Positions 45,000 to 55,324 of a DNA stretch of 64,000 nucleotides are shown here, one piece after another. This stretch comes from Laburnicola sp. R22_1. Lineage: Eukaryota; Ascomycota; Dothideomycetes; Pleosporales; Didymosphaeriaceae. The notes beneath the pieces are model-generated. The model did not search any database, was not told where the DNA came from, and was given only the letters and a program-made list of their open reading frames with translations. Location of the stretch: the NCBI GenBank assembly GCA_014281115.1, contig JACONQ010000001.1, positions 186,001-250,000 of the forward strand, in the 5' to 3' direction. Within the stretch, counting starts at the first letter, position 1. Each line of letters begins with the position of its first letter. Position numbers and translations under genes: made by a program.

Positions 45000-46160
45000 T
45001 TACCAACCCGGCCCCTGAAGTCTGCCCACACGAGATGAACCAGCATCCAAACTCATCACCAGCACAGGCGGTGACAAAGTCATACATATTGGGCCGCCAT
45101 TAATATGCGCCACCGCAACGAACTTGTCATAGTGCCTTTCTGGAAACAAATCCTCAAAGTGAAGTTCAATCGTCTTCAAGCCGTGCAACCACCATTTCTC
45201 CTCCTTGATCTCCTCCAGCCACTTCAACAAGAAGCGCGACGGATATGCGTTCAGAACAATCACCTCTTCGATTTTTGCGCTCAATGCGCCCACAGGAAGT
45301 GCACGGACAGCTGTGTTGGGACGTTGTATCACGGCCGCATAGGGCAAAACAAGTCGCCTGAGGTTTTGGAACCATGAGATATTGGCGATCGGTACCATAG
45401 TCTTGTACGGAGGTGTGCATGGCAGCGATCCGATACTCCATGTGGTGGGAAGTTCGAGCGTCTCAACGGTGGATGCGATGGACCGCAGTATAAAAGAAGG
45501 ATAATATTTGGCGGATTGGATGGGTAAGTACATGCTGGCTTGCGCTTCTGGTGTATCTTTCGCTGCCCAGTGGGCGGGTCGTATCCAAGTTCGTGTACCG
45601 TCTTTTGGGGAGAGCTTTGGTTCGTTGAAGAGTAAATCGAGCATGGGAAGTTCGTGGAGAAGGCAGTGGGAGAGGTCTAGATGTAGAAGTCGCCCTTGGT
45701 GAGCTAGTAAGAACAACACGACTGCGAGTATAGCACCTGAGATGCCCTCCTTTAAGTCGTACAAAAGCTCGTTCTCATTCTCCTTCAGAATCTCTTGCAG
45801 CACGGCGACCTGGGAGACTACCTCGAGGAGATGGCCGTCCATATCTGTAGGTAAAGGGCCTAGTCTCCCAAAAACCATGATGGCAATGTTGCGGCCAGTT
45901 GTACCTCTTTCCGTGGAGAGTGCTCTGCTCAAGGCCGACTTTAGACCTGCGTCGGAGAGGTTGATCATAAAGCGGCAAGTCCGAGTCGCGAAAATTTCAG
46001 TATGTTCAATGTCGAGACTCTCTTTTTGAATAGCTTCCAGGCTTCCCTCATTCTTTACTTCTTCTTCTACCGATGATTCAGACTCTGGGACAGTTTCTTT
46101 GCAGCTTTCCGTTGGGTGCATCGTGGTCTCGGACAAGAAGCCTACGCCGCAATTGTTCAT
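45000..46160 (-). CDS. Hypothetical leucine-rich protein (F-box/LRR-type fungal family, no F-box seen)
   Basis: A single 386-residue frame. The first ~60 residues are acidic and low-complexity (ESESSVEEEVKNEG). The rest is rich in leucine with short repeated patterns (LLHLDLSHCLLHELPMLDLL, STVETLELPTTW, NLRRLVLPYAA), like the C-terminal part of fungal F-box proteins with degenerate leucine-rich repeats. No F-box, signal peptide or catalytic motif is visible. An alternative start is the methionine at residue 15 (MHPTES). The adjacent pseudogene on the same strand has an F-box-like start, so the two could be pieces of one old gene family, but I cannot prove it. No internal damage. Confidence 0.6.
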   Translation of the reverse strand: MNNCGVGFLSETTMHPTESCKETVPESESSVEEEVKNEGSLEAIQKESLDIEHTEIFATRTCRFMINLSDAGLKSALSRALSTERGTTGRNIAIMVFGRLGPLPTDMDGHLLEVVSQVAVLQEILKENENELLYDLKEGISGAILAVVLFLLAHQGRLLHLDLSHCLLHELPMLDLLFNEPKLSPKDGTRTWIRPAHWAAKDTPEAQASMYLPIQSAKYYPSFILRSIASTVETLELPTTWSIGSLPCTPPYKTMVPIANISWFQNLRRLVLPYAAVIQRPNTAVRALPVGALSAKIEEVIVLNAYPSRFLLKWLEEIKEEKWWLHGLKTIELHFEDLFPERHYDKFVAVAHINGGPICMTLSPPVLVMSLDAGSSRVGRLQGPGW

Positions 46161-48183
46161 ATTGCCAGTTATTGTTGCGTAAAATGGAAGTTGTTAGCAA
46201 CTCTAGAGCATCGATAGAAAAGAAGGCTACAAACCGTAAAAGGTCTTGTATATGATAAAGCGCCCGGATTCACACGTACGCCCATCACACCGCAGCGTTT
46301 GGCTGAACACGCCCCGCGGTCACACATTAGAAATTCAATTCGGCGTGAAGTTCATTTATACTATACCGATTCTTTATTTTTTCAAACAAGTAATAAATAG
46401 AGACAGACGACGTAAATGGTTTCATACAGCTCATGGCTATCACATCAATTTGCCAAGGAAGCTTTTGCAGGATTAATCTATCGAGACTCGAACAAACAGA
46501 AAATAGGCGGGGAAGCTCCTTGGTGCATTCTAAAAGTGCATCAAGTTGAACCCTCAATCTACTGGAGAAGATTTGTCCATTCGAATAGCTCGGATGTCCG
46601 AGCACAGCACGACAAACTGGTCAATTCCACCACCGCTAATTAGAGATGTCGGACATCATTAATCAACGCCTCCCTTATGCCGGCATTTAAGTGAGCCGTT
46701 TTTCTAGGCACATAAATCCATGAGGTCATATTTTGGAGCGAATGAAATGCAGTGCCAGAAATTTCGAGTAGCCGCCCGAACCCAGAAATTGTACAAGATA
46801 TTTATCGGTTAAAAAGAATTTGTATTATACAACCATTTACAGCTACAGGACGATAGCTTGAGTACAGTTAGTTTTGGTTTTGTCTATTCTAGGGTAACAC
46901 ATTGCACTAAAACTGTTGACCTAGTACATGGGACTGTATTTATGAATTTTGATCAAGCAACCATCGCGTCCATGCATAGCATTGCCTCTATTTCAATTCG
47001 AAGGCGACACGTCGGAGAAAGAACTTTTCATTAAATTTTAATACGCTTCCAAAGGAAGGGGACATCAGCCTAATACTTACAATGCCTAAAGCACTTTAGT
47101 GTCGCAGCGACGAGGGGAGGGAGACACGCAGGCCTCCATCTATGATTTTGGAAGCCAGAGCATCGTCCACATGGATCCACATGTTGTCGCTTTGGCCGTA
47201 TCAATTTCCAGCTGCAAAGAACACATGAACTTGAATGCCCAAGTTTTCAAAACCCGGAAGAGTGACCCATGAGAAGCAGAAAGTCTGAATTTGGATAACG
47301 TATTTTTTAAGCTTCATAGCAATCCATCAACGGGTCACCGCGTAATTTATAAGTCCGAAGAGCGATCCATGCACTTGAGGAGGGACAGTTTTGGAGACTT
47401 TGCTCTTGCATGTGGTTGGTAGTGTAAGTATCGCACCGTCAAGCTTTTATAATTCTCGCCAGGACTTTCTTGCACTAATCCCAGAATGGAGCCTAGCAAG
47501 CATTGCGTCGTTCAACCGTATCTCATATTTAGACGGAAGTCAGCAGCATGAGACCATGAAATATGTCATCTATGAACTGAACCGGCCGTCGCCTCCATGT
47601 TGTCTACTAGCAAATATTTCCGAGTCTTGAGATGAGTCGGAAGGCCAAGAACGCAAGTCCATAACCATCTTCCTCTTACAATTTTAACAAAGACAGACTG
47701 AAAGGTAAGGAGACAAGCCTGCCTCTTGTCATCTTTTGGACTTCGTAAACATGCTAGACCAGGACGACAGATCCACGTAGTAATCTCAACAACTTAATTT
47801 TAAATATAGCAAACGGCACTGAGGACGTAGTTCACCATCATTATCACGGCTTTTGACTGTGAATCTAATCAAGCCCGGAACATACCTACTCTGCGGCTAT
47901 GTGACGTTTTCAGACGCTTTGAAAAGAAAGTAGTCAACCACTACAACTTCCACGCCCTCGGCCATTAGTCATACTTTAAACGCGAGCAACCCAGACACAC
48001 ATGGAATCCGTATACACGTGTTTTGAAATCCCTTAAAAAGGCAATACGGTAATAAGACTGAAAGTATATGTCGAACTCGCTAAAGATCTTATATCGTGAG
48101 CAGAAGAAGCCCCGGCAAGGAACACATGTCACCGCACTGGCCATTTTTTAGAGTGTGAGATAATAAAGGCAAGAAACACATTG
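46161..48183. other. Intergenic DNA, no gene supported
   Basis: Moderately AT-rich. A segment near 46258 (GCGCCCGGATTCACACGTACGCCC-like) resembles the repeated CGCCCGGATTC motif of the foldback ends at 30534. Nothing else is recognisable. Confidence 0.4.
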
Positions 48184-48191
48184 CGAATCGC

Positions 48192-51100
48192 CAGAGTTGC
48201 TAACAGTCAGGTAAGTCAGTCTCGCGGGTCTTACCTGGGTTGACCTGTAAGGGGGGGGTCCCTGGAGTTGACCTGATCGAACTGGTGTACGTTGGGGGGC
48301 CAAACTGACCTGGTGATTGGCCTGATTGATGATATTGTATAAAAAAAAGTGGGGCATCTATGGTGTTGACCTTATATATAAGCCTCCGGGGCCCAAGACC
48401 CCAAATGATACCTCTCCTCTAGCACCTGCTCAGAGAGATCTGTACTGTTAGCTAGAGTACGGTTGACGTCCGTAAACCCAGCTTTTATCCAAGATCGTAC
48501 GCACTGAGTTGCGGAGACTAGCTGGGGACCTTGTTTACGCCTTTTGGGTTCCATCATGTCGCCTGTCTCTGAGAAGACTCTCTCACAGTAACAAGAGGAC
48601 GCTGGGATCGATAGCATGTCTATCGCGAGCTTTGACAGGTCCGGGTAGCCGTCTCGCATGCCCAGCCAGTAAGTAATCGGGTCCTGGGCAAGCGGGTGAT
48701 CAATCGGGAGGTAAGGTTCGTCAGTATACCACCGCTCGTACTCATCTGAACAGTTAACAGCTGGGCTGGCGCTGAGGCGTACGGGCTTTGTGAGACCTTC
48801 TGTAAACGCGTCGATATTTGATACCTTTGCTCTCTTGCGCGGGGGAGAGTTGACAGCACCCGTATTCTTGGCCTTGTACGTATCCCAGAGCTCCTTGAAC
48901 TGAGCCTTGCCCTTGGCGAGCCACGTCGGGTTCTCCTCACCCCAGGCGTTGACAAAATAGTGCTTGTAATAAGGGTGGAGAGACGTCGCCGTAAAATAGG
49001 CAGGTGAGTCTTCAAGCTTAGCGTAGTACTTTGCAAGTTTCTTGTGCGCCAGCCGGACGTTGATTATTATATGGTCCTCGGGAGCGTCGTCCTTATCAAA
49101 ATCAACGTCGGCCCACTGGGTCGCCAGAGCTTCAAAGTGATTGAGGAGATACTCAAAGGTCGGGTATACCTCATAGATGGCCCCAAAACGTCCAGAGAAG
49201 CCGCGCCCTTCAAGTCTCTTGGTGGCCTCCTTCAACGGCTGGAGGACATGTACGTACTGGGTAATTACTTGCCAGTCTCCAGAGGTGAGCCCGGAGGACC
49301 TCATCCATTCAGGTACGTCGGCTGGCGTCTCTGTCTGACGCCCTCGACGCGTTGCGTAGTCGGAGCGCGTTTTTGTGATATGCCACTCCATATACGCGTT
49401 GATAGTGGAGTGGAGTATTATAGCCCTCTTAAAGGTGTCGCAAAAGGAGTTCCACCTTGTAACAACGGGCTTGACGGGCTCTAGAAGCTTGACGGGTTTC
49501 CTGTTACCCTCTGCGCGTTCAGACTTAAGAATAGTGCGCTGAAGCTGGTTGAACAAGTCGTACTGCTGGGGAGTACGTATTGAGTGGAGGACGTCGACGA
49601 GCACCCCTAATGGGCCCTTCTGACGCCACTCACGCATGAGCTTCTCCTCCTCCGCCGACTGATTGTCGTCGTTATCAAAAACGTCCTTGTCAACCCCAAA
49701 TATCACCGTCTGACCCGTCAAGTTGAGCGAGTGGGGTGAGCAGCGCAGACAGCGTTCGACCGCGTTGAAATTAAACTCTTGGGCTAGGCAGTTAATAGTA
49801 GTATCGTTATTGGCGGCATTATTAAGAACAAAGTAGCCCACTGAGGACGCGTCAATGCCGAACTTTGTCAGCGTCTGTTTGACAACCTCCGCCATCCTTT
49901 TTCCTGTATGGGCGCCAGCCAGCTGGGGCAGGGCGAGAGGCAGGTCGCAGATCCGTCCTTGGGCGTTAACGTAATGGCAGACAATCCCCATAAAGGCCTT
50001 CTTGCCACCTTTGACAGACCAGCCGTCAAAACTAAAGTGGACCTTGCCCAGCGCGTGAGACAGCTCGCGTTGAACTAACAGCGCCAGGTAATCGTAGAGG
50101 CGCAGTATATACGCCGAGACGCTCTGGTGGTTCTTCCATATCGCCATTTCTGCCTCAGGGTTGGCAACCCGGAGGAGGGCTCGAAAGGTTGGCGATTCAA
50201 ACTCGCTGAGAGGATGGTTGTTCTCGACAAGCCAGCTAACTGCCGCCAGTCGAAAACGCTGTATATTGAAGTTACCCAGCGCGTTCGCAACGTCCTGCGA
50301 CACCTCCATCCCGGCGCCTGTCAACCCACGGAGAGTACGCTGGCCAGCCTCCAGCCCGACAGACTCGCGCCCAGGGCGCGTTATCGCGTGTCCTGTACGG
50401 AGCGTCTCAAGGTGAGACCAAGCTGACGACGTTGAGCTTGTTACGTCGTATATACCCCTACTTGCAAACCCAATACTCCTGTGAACGTGGCAGTACTGAC
50501 AGACAAAGAAAATACGCGTTGGGCACTTGCGCAGAGCTACTCGATAGCCGTAGTTGTATATCAGCGACTTCTTACTCCTCTGCGTCCGCAAAGGCTTCAT
50601 GTACGGCCCCAGACGCGTCCAGTCGATCCCATCAAAGTTATCCTCGTACCCAGCATCGTACTCAGTATCGACAGCCTCGGGGGCTTGGGCGGAGGGCGCA
50701 GTGGGTGCAGTGGGCGCAGTAGGTGCGACAGCAATGGAAATATCTGTATAGGCGTTATGTGACTCCGCCGCCCGATCTCTAAGCTCTACCTCGAAGGACT
50801 GGTTGTCCTGGGTCGACTGGGAATCTTTGGCGACGTTAGACAGAGATTCAGCAGTGAGCGAGGTAGCTGGTGTACTAGGCGCCTCCTGTTGCCCCTGCCG
50901 TCTTTTTGAGCCCCGGCCGCGTCGATTTGAGCTCATCTAACGGGTATACTGATGGATATTGACGAGTATGTGGGTAGGTGCAAGGTCTGGGAGCACCGAC
51001 GGAGATTTCAGGTGTACGGCTGATTACCCGATTAGGAAATAATTGGCAAGCTAAAACACCAAATATTCGCCAAAATATCGATATTTGATGATATTTCCAG

Positions 51101-51291
51101 CTTCAAAAACTACTCCAGGAACCCTCTGCGGGGGCCCAAATCACCAGGTTGGTCAGTTTGATCAATCAGGCTCAAGGCCGGCACCTTATTTGCCTACTAA
51201 TTTGTATAAGCCAATGGTTGACTGATTGAATTGACGCTTGGCAGTAAACCGAGCGGACTAACTGCTACCTGATTGATTGTTAGCAACTCTG
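48192..51291 (-). mobile_element. Complete hAT DNA transposon with 8-bp target duplication
   Basis: 3,100 bp. The left end reads CAGAGTTGCTAACA and the right end is its complement; both inner flanks continue with CAGGTA and related blocks. Directly outside on each side is CGAATCGC (48184-48191 and 51292-51299), an exact 8-bp duplication, the hAT hallmark. The sequence lacks RIP damage and the transposase is open, so it is a candidate for a recently active element. Confidence 0.95.
48372..50936 (-). CDS. hAT-family transposase, intact
   Basis: 854 aa in one frame. The N-terminal ~110 residues are low-complexity (APTAPTAPTAP). A BED-type zinc finger follows (about 115-195; FFVCQYCHVHRS, then AWSHLETLRTGH). 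The RNase-H-like core includes VHFSFDGWSVKGGKKAFMGI (first catalytic D region) and GYFVLNNAANNDTTINCLA, where N replaces the D usual at the second site (DNA-ND-T in relatives). The C-terminal hAT dimerisation segment is complete (YPDLSKLAIDMLSIPASSCYCERVFS, about 745-785). It lies in an element with matching ends. Cut-and-paste mobility is the expected role; the N for D change is worth testing. Confidence 0.93.
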   Translation of the reverse strand: MSSNRRGRGSKRRQGQQEAPSTPATSLTAESLSNVAKDSQSTQDNQSFEVELRDRAAESHNAYTDISIAVAPTAPTAPTAPSAQAPEAVDTEYDAGYEDNFDGIDWTRLGPYMKPLRTQRSKKSLIYNYGYRVALRKCPTRIFFVCQYCHVHRSIGFASRGIYDVTSSTSSAWSHLETLRTGHAITRPGRESVGLEAGQRTLRGLTGAGMEVSQDVANALGNFNIQRFRLAAVSWLVENNHPLSEFESPTFRALLRVANPEAEMAIWKNHQSVSAYILRLYDYLALLVQRELSHALGKVHFSFDGWSVKGGKKAFMGIVCHYVNAQGRICDLPLALPQLAGAHTGKRMAEVVKQTLTKFGIDASSVGYFVLNNAANNDTTINCLAQEFNFNAVERCLRCSPHSLNLTGQTVIFGVDKDVFDNDDNQSAEEEKLMREWRQKGPLGVLVDVLHSIRTPQQYDLFNQLQRTILKSERAEGNRKPVKLLEPVKPVVTRWNSFCDTFKRAIILHSTINAYMEWHITKTRSDYATRRGRQTETPADVPEWMRSSGLTSGDWQVITQYVHVLQPLKEATKRLEGRGFSGRFGAIYEVYPTFEYLLNHFEALATQWADVDFDKDDAPEDHIIINVRLAHKKLAKYYAKLEDSPAYFTATSLHPYYKHYFVNAWGEENPTWLAKGKAQFKELWDTYKAKNTGAVNSPPRKRAKVSNIDAFTEGLTKPVRLSASPAVNCSDEYERWYTDEPYLPIDHPLAQDPITYWLGMRDGYPDLSKLAIDMLSIPASSCYCERVFSETGDMMEPKRRKQGPQLVSATQCVRSWIKAGFTDVNRTLANSTDLSEQVLEERYHLGSWAPEAYI

Positions 51292-51299
51292 CGAATCGC

Positions 51300-52495
51300 A
51301 CAGCTCGTTTTAGAGTCCCAGGCAAGTTTAAAAGGCGGATAAATGAGGGAGTATATTGGTTGTAGAGTTTGCCCATTTATATATCTTTGCAGTGCGTCTG
51401 GATGGGGCTGAGGTGTTATAAACGTTAGAGACAAATAGCTCCGCGGAGTCGTCGTCTGGATTTCGACTTATTTTCAATACATAGAGGTGTAGAGGCGCAC
51501 ACATGTGTCGCAGTATATTATTGTTTAAAAGCTTTAATGTTCACCCAAAACCACCACCAACACAAACCCATGACTACACTCTTATCTATCTCCATACCGT
51601 GTACGTACAGGAACTTGAAAAACGCGCACCCATAACCAGCACTCTATTAATTTTGAAAGTCCCTAAACCAACCGCGTAAACGATACTACCCACTCTATCA
51701 CCACTATTTTTTCTTCCTTTTAATTTTAAACTTCCAAGCAAGCAGACAAACCCACTAACACATGATCAAGTTCTTTCCTAGTTTTTAGACTCACAACCCC
51801 TACCAGCAACACCACCCACACCCGTCGTCCTTTTGCATTATACTTTTTTAAGTCCAGGAGGCCAGAGGTACGGTCATATGGAGGATGTCTTTGACCTTTT
51901 CAGTCGCACAGCCCCCGCCACCAACACCCACCCACGCCCATCAGCCTTTTGCATTGTGTTTTTAAGACCAGGAGGCCAAGGACTAGACACGCGCACCCAG
52001 AAAAGCATTCCCTTGGTGTTTTTAGCGCACAGCGCGCCGCTCCATGTTCGCTTGCAGCCAGATTTTTAAGACTAACAGGCCATTATAACGCTCATCGAAG
52101 CGTTTTAGTAAAGTAAGAGTGGGTACTAGCAGCGTGTGTCTAGGGAAGGAGGTATCTTAGTGGCAGAGGAGAGACTTTATATGCCCCACACCCATCATCT
52201 TTCCGCATGAACGTTTTTAAGACCAGGAGGCCAGGAGGCCAGACACGCGCACACAAACATATGCCCTGGGTGTTTTTAAGTCCACAGCCCACCCCATATT
52301 CGCTCGTACCCAGCTTTTCAATACCACAAAGCCAGAAACGCGCACCCCATCAGCCAATATTTTCACCGTTTTCAGTCCAAAGCCCCATCGTCCGTTCGTA
52401 TAAAGTTTTCAAAGACCAAGGGACCACAGGCGAGCCCCCATGAAAATATTCCCCAAGCTTTTTTAGTCCTCAGCCCCATCATCCTTTCACATTAG
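51300..52495. repeat. Degenerate tandem-like repeats (GTTTTTAAGACCAGGAGGCC units)
   Basis: From about 51540 to 52470 a loose unit recurs: a CATCATCCTTT-GCAT part, TTTTTAAG(A/T)CCAGGAGGCC, an AGACACGCGCACCC part and GGTGTTTTTAG plus CACAGCCC. Clear starts are near 51836, 51949 and 52203. Spacing is irregular and mutations are many. Short open frames here are by-products. 51300-51540 shows nothing recognisable. Confidence 0.5.
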
Positions 52496-52550
52496 GAAGA
52501 GAAATATCGCAGACCTTTTGGTATACGGTACAACGCTGTAAGGGAAAGCT
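52496..52550 (+). repeat. Undamaged copy of the first 50 bp of island repeat S
   Basis: Aligned to 41155-41205 over 50 bp without gaps: nine differences, all C-to-T or G-to-A in the island copy. It gives a direct before/after view of RIP. Confidence 0.8.
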
Positions 52551-52577
52551 GACCCTTTCACATCAGCATCGTTCCCA

Positions 52578-53790
52578 ATAGTCGGTCCGACTGTTAGTTA
52601 CTGTTACTAACAGTCGGATTCCTGGGCAGTCGGTCAGTAAGGGGACCCCCTTCCGTAACTGACTGATGGATGAGGCTGTAGTTACTGCAGTAACTGGCCT
52701 ATACAGAGATTTTACTGGTGTTGAGGCTGGAGGTGAAACCTGCCAAGGGCGCCGGTGATAAGCTGTGGAGATTAGATGCCGGATTCGTCAAATCTCTATA
52801 ATAAACTCAACTTTCTCTATCTCCTAGTCACAGCCTGACACCCATCAATATGAGGTCCTTCTTGACGTCCCAGAATCATACGCCTCGCCACCCGACGTCG
52901 TTGTCGGCCGGCCCCAGTACCCAGGCCGCGGCCACCCACTTTGCGTCGTCCCGCCGTCTTGAGAAGGCAAGGGCGACCTCGCCGACGCCCTCTACGTCCT
53001 CATCTATTGTATCGTCGGGCCCGACGCCCTCAACGCCCAAGGCTCCGGCTGAGTCGCTCTCGAAGGCCTTCCCCCGCAAAGTGGGCCAGAACAACGGCGT
53101 TGAGTTCCTAGTGGACTGGAACAATATACACTACGCCAATAAGCTTCTAGTGGCGTCGCGGGTGGGATATCGGGTACGGGACCTGCGCCAGATCTCTGGA
53201 AAGGCCAAGTCGTTAAATATCTGGCGTTACGGCGCGGACCTGGTCTATATTGACGCTGTTGGCAAGCGCACAAGGCTCTGGCTCTGTAAGACCTGCCACC
53301 TGAAGGGGTTGACGACGGCTTGCAAAGCTGTCAATTCCACTGCGCATATCGCCACCCATCTCCAGAAAGAGCACTCCATTGGCGTTGTAAGTGGCCAGCT
53401 GTTCCTGACAGGGCGCCCAGGGCCCCTGGATCCATGGGCAGCGTCGCGGGCAGCGGGTAGTGCCTTTGGGGGGAGCCATACGCCATGGCAGGAGACGTCG
53501 TTGTTGAGGGCGTATGTGGACTGGGTGATACTGCAAGACGTGAGTTTCAACTCAGCCACCTCGGCTGAAGTCCGGAGTCTTATTGCGTGGAATCGGCTCG
53601 ACCTTCTTGAAGCTCTACCATCATCAACAACCACCCTTTCTAGCTATATAGTAGATGGTTTGAAAGCGCGCAAAGCGAAGGTTCGATTGATACTAAACTC
53701 GGCTGTCAGCAGTGTGGCGTTGAGCGTGGACGTATGGACTTCTCCAAACCACTTTTCATTTCTGGCAGTAGTTGCCCACTTTGTCGGTAA
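52578..53790 (+). mobile_element. 5' part of a second hAT-like transposon, truncated
   Basis: A palindromic region TCCGACTGTTAG...CTAACAGTCGGA at about 52583-52620 probably marks the left end. A TATAATAAA box lies at about 52796. The transposase frame begins at 52850 and is cut at about 53790 by the end of another transposon; no right end was found. Confidence 0.6.
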
Positions 53791-53824
53791 CGTATACGTT
53801 CGCGTAATGCACGGATTCGCGTAA
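52850..53824 (+). pseudogene. hAT-like transposase N-terminal half, truncated by an insertion
   Basis: About 315 genuine residues. The first ~85 are low-complexity (S, T, P, A). A BED-type finger spans about 140-185 (LWLCKTCHLKGL, then AHIATHLQKEH). The start of the catalytic core is present: VSSVALSVDVWTSPNHFSFLAVVAHFVGN, with the first catalytic D in SVDVW. Right after VGN the frame runs into a Tc1-type terminal sequence and stops 11 codons later. The dimerisation domain and the rest of the core are absent. It differs clearly from the intact transposase at 48372 and belongs to another hAT lineage. Cannot be active alone. Confidence 0.88.
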
Positions 53825-53865
53825 TGCACGGCTTTTTACTAGGAAAATCAAGAAAAATAAGAAAG
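53791..53865 (+). repeat. Terminal sequence of a Tc1/mariner-type element, inserted in the hAT gene
   Basis: Contains two direct copies of CGCGTAATGCACGG and then CTTTTTACTAGGAAAATC, the same architecture as the end of the foldback at 30534 (two ACGCCCG motifs then CTTTTACTAGGAAAAT). The matching other end is not present; a further repeat starts at about 53872. Confidence 0.65.
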
Positions 53866-53871
53866 TTTAAA

Positions 53872-54330
53872 GTAATAACGTCCATCCCTGCGTAACGGAA
53901 ACCCCGCCGTGGCGGAACGCCGGCAGCAGTTTCTATCATAACAACACCAAAAACAATCACACGGTTGAGATAATCTCGGCATAAACGCCTACGCATCCTA
54001 GCATCTCATACACTCAGTATCTTTATTGTAGAATTCTGACTGGCTTTGTAATACCACAATTCGCTGCTAAGCTATCTGACTTTACTTCCTCGGACAACCT
54101 CGGACGCACTTTAAGTATCGTGTATCTAGCTAAAACTTCTTCAGTCTATAGAGCGCTGCAGAAAGATCGTAATCCGAGCACAATGCTGTGTTTGATAGGC
54201 TGGTTGCGTTGCGGTGGTGATCTGTTGCTTCATCGAGCAGGACTGCCAAGCAAAGACCTACATCCTCACTGTACAGAAGAGGCCTAGCCGTAATTTAACA
54301 GCATCATTACCAAAGCCAGCAACAGGCAGA
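53872..54330 (+). repeat. Diverged repeat P (copy 1)
   Basis: Starts TAACGTCCATCCCTGCGTAACGG, then CCGTGGCGGAA, GTAATACCACAATTCGCTGCTAA, a CCTCGGACAA block and ends near a TTTAACA. The same blocks in the same order occur at 55325-55775. Related starts are seen near 16225-16268 (minus) and 61620-61666 (minus). Confidence 0.7.
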
Positions 54331-54409
54331 GCTGACTCGTGTTCAGCAGGCCTGCACGGCTCACGTGATAGTCAGCGGCATGCGATGTACCGAACGGCCG
54401 CGCTGGTAG

Positions 54410-55175
54410 CTTCTGCAAGCGCTCGGAATATCGCTAATCCGACTCGGGATTGGGAGCAGTGCCAAGACCCTCGGGGCCACGGCGCTCCTCAGTCCAGCCA
54501 ATGTGTTTCCAGCGTCGAAACCAGCCATTTCGAGACGCGGTCCAACGCACAGCGACGCCCGCTTTGTAACGTAGACACATACCATTACGACGCCCTCGAG
54601 CTCCAGAACCCGCTGTTGTTCTCTCCACTGACCGAACGAAAGACCTAATCAAGCCCACCACGTCCTCATGCTTCTCGAGTCCACCAGCGCCGATTCCTAG
54701 ACCAAGCAGCAGCCGAGCTCTAGTCGGCTTGTTGAAGGGGAATACAATGTGATGGAAAGGATATAAGCTAAGATAGAGCGCGGCGGTTCTGGAAATCGAA
54801 GCCTGCGCTTTAGCAAGTGGGTTCAACCGAGCGCTACTGGCGAAATGCCGTCGTTGCTAGCGCATATGTTTTGGCGATACAGCTGTCGTACGGCCAAACG
54901 ACCAGCGGCTCTTTACATGGGCACTGCAATCTCTAGGGCCGTAAAGAGGTGCTCCAGTTCGACTTTTGAGGGTCGTGAGGAGTTTTGGATTGTTCATGTT
55001 CGTGAGGGATGAGTACTAGCAGAGCTGTAATGGTGGCCATGCTTAGCAAGGCACTACACTATCCAGGAGCTGCATACAGCACTCTTCTCTTCAGCCATAT
55101 CTAGAAAACATCGCCTCCGGCGCAACCCTGTGGCCGGTCCGGGTCGGCCATCCTCCCCGCTAGTTCCCGCTGGCG
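54410..55175 (+). repeat. Relic element, inverted homologue of 15022-15770
   Basis: Same ordered blocks as the 15 kb relic in opposite orientation, including GATACAGCTGTCGTACGG, GAGTACTAGCAGAG and the GC-rich core (55109-55175). It lies between the two copies of repeat P. Confidence 0.75.
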
Positions 55176-55324
55176 TGAGAACGTTACGATAGTACTGCTT
55201 ATTGCAGTACATAGTAGGTATCCAGTGCGATCACGCGGATTATAGAGGCTGCACCACGATGAACACTGAGGGTGCGCTTGTGATGTAGCTCCAAAGCTCT
55301 CTGCAAGAAGAAGGTCCTCTAATG

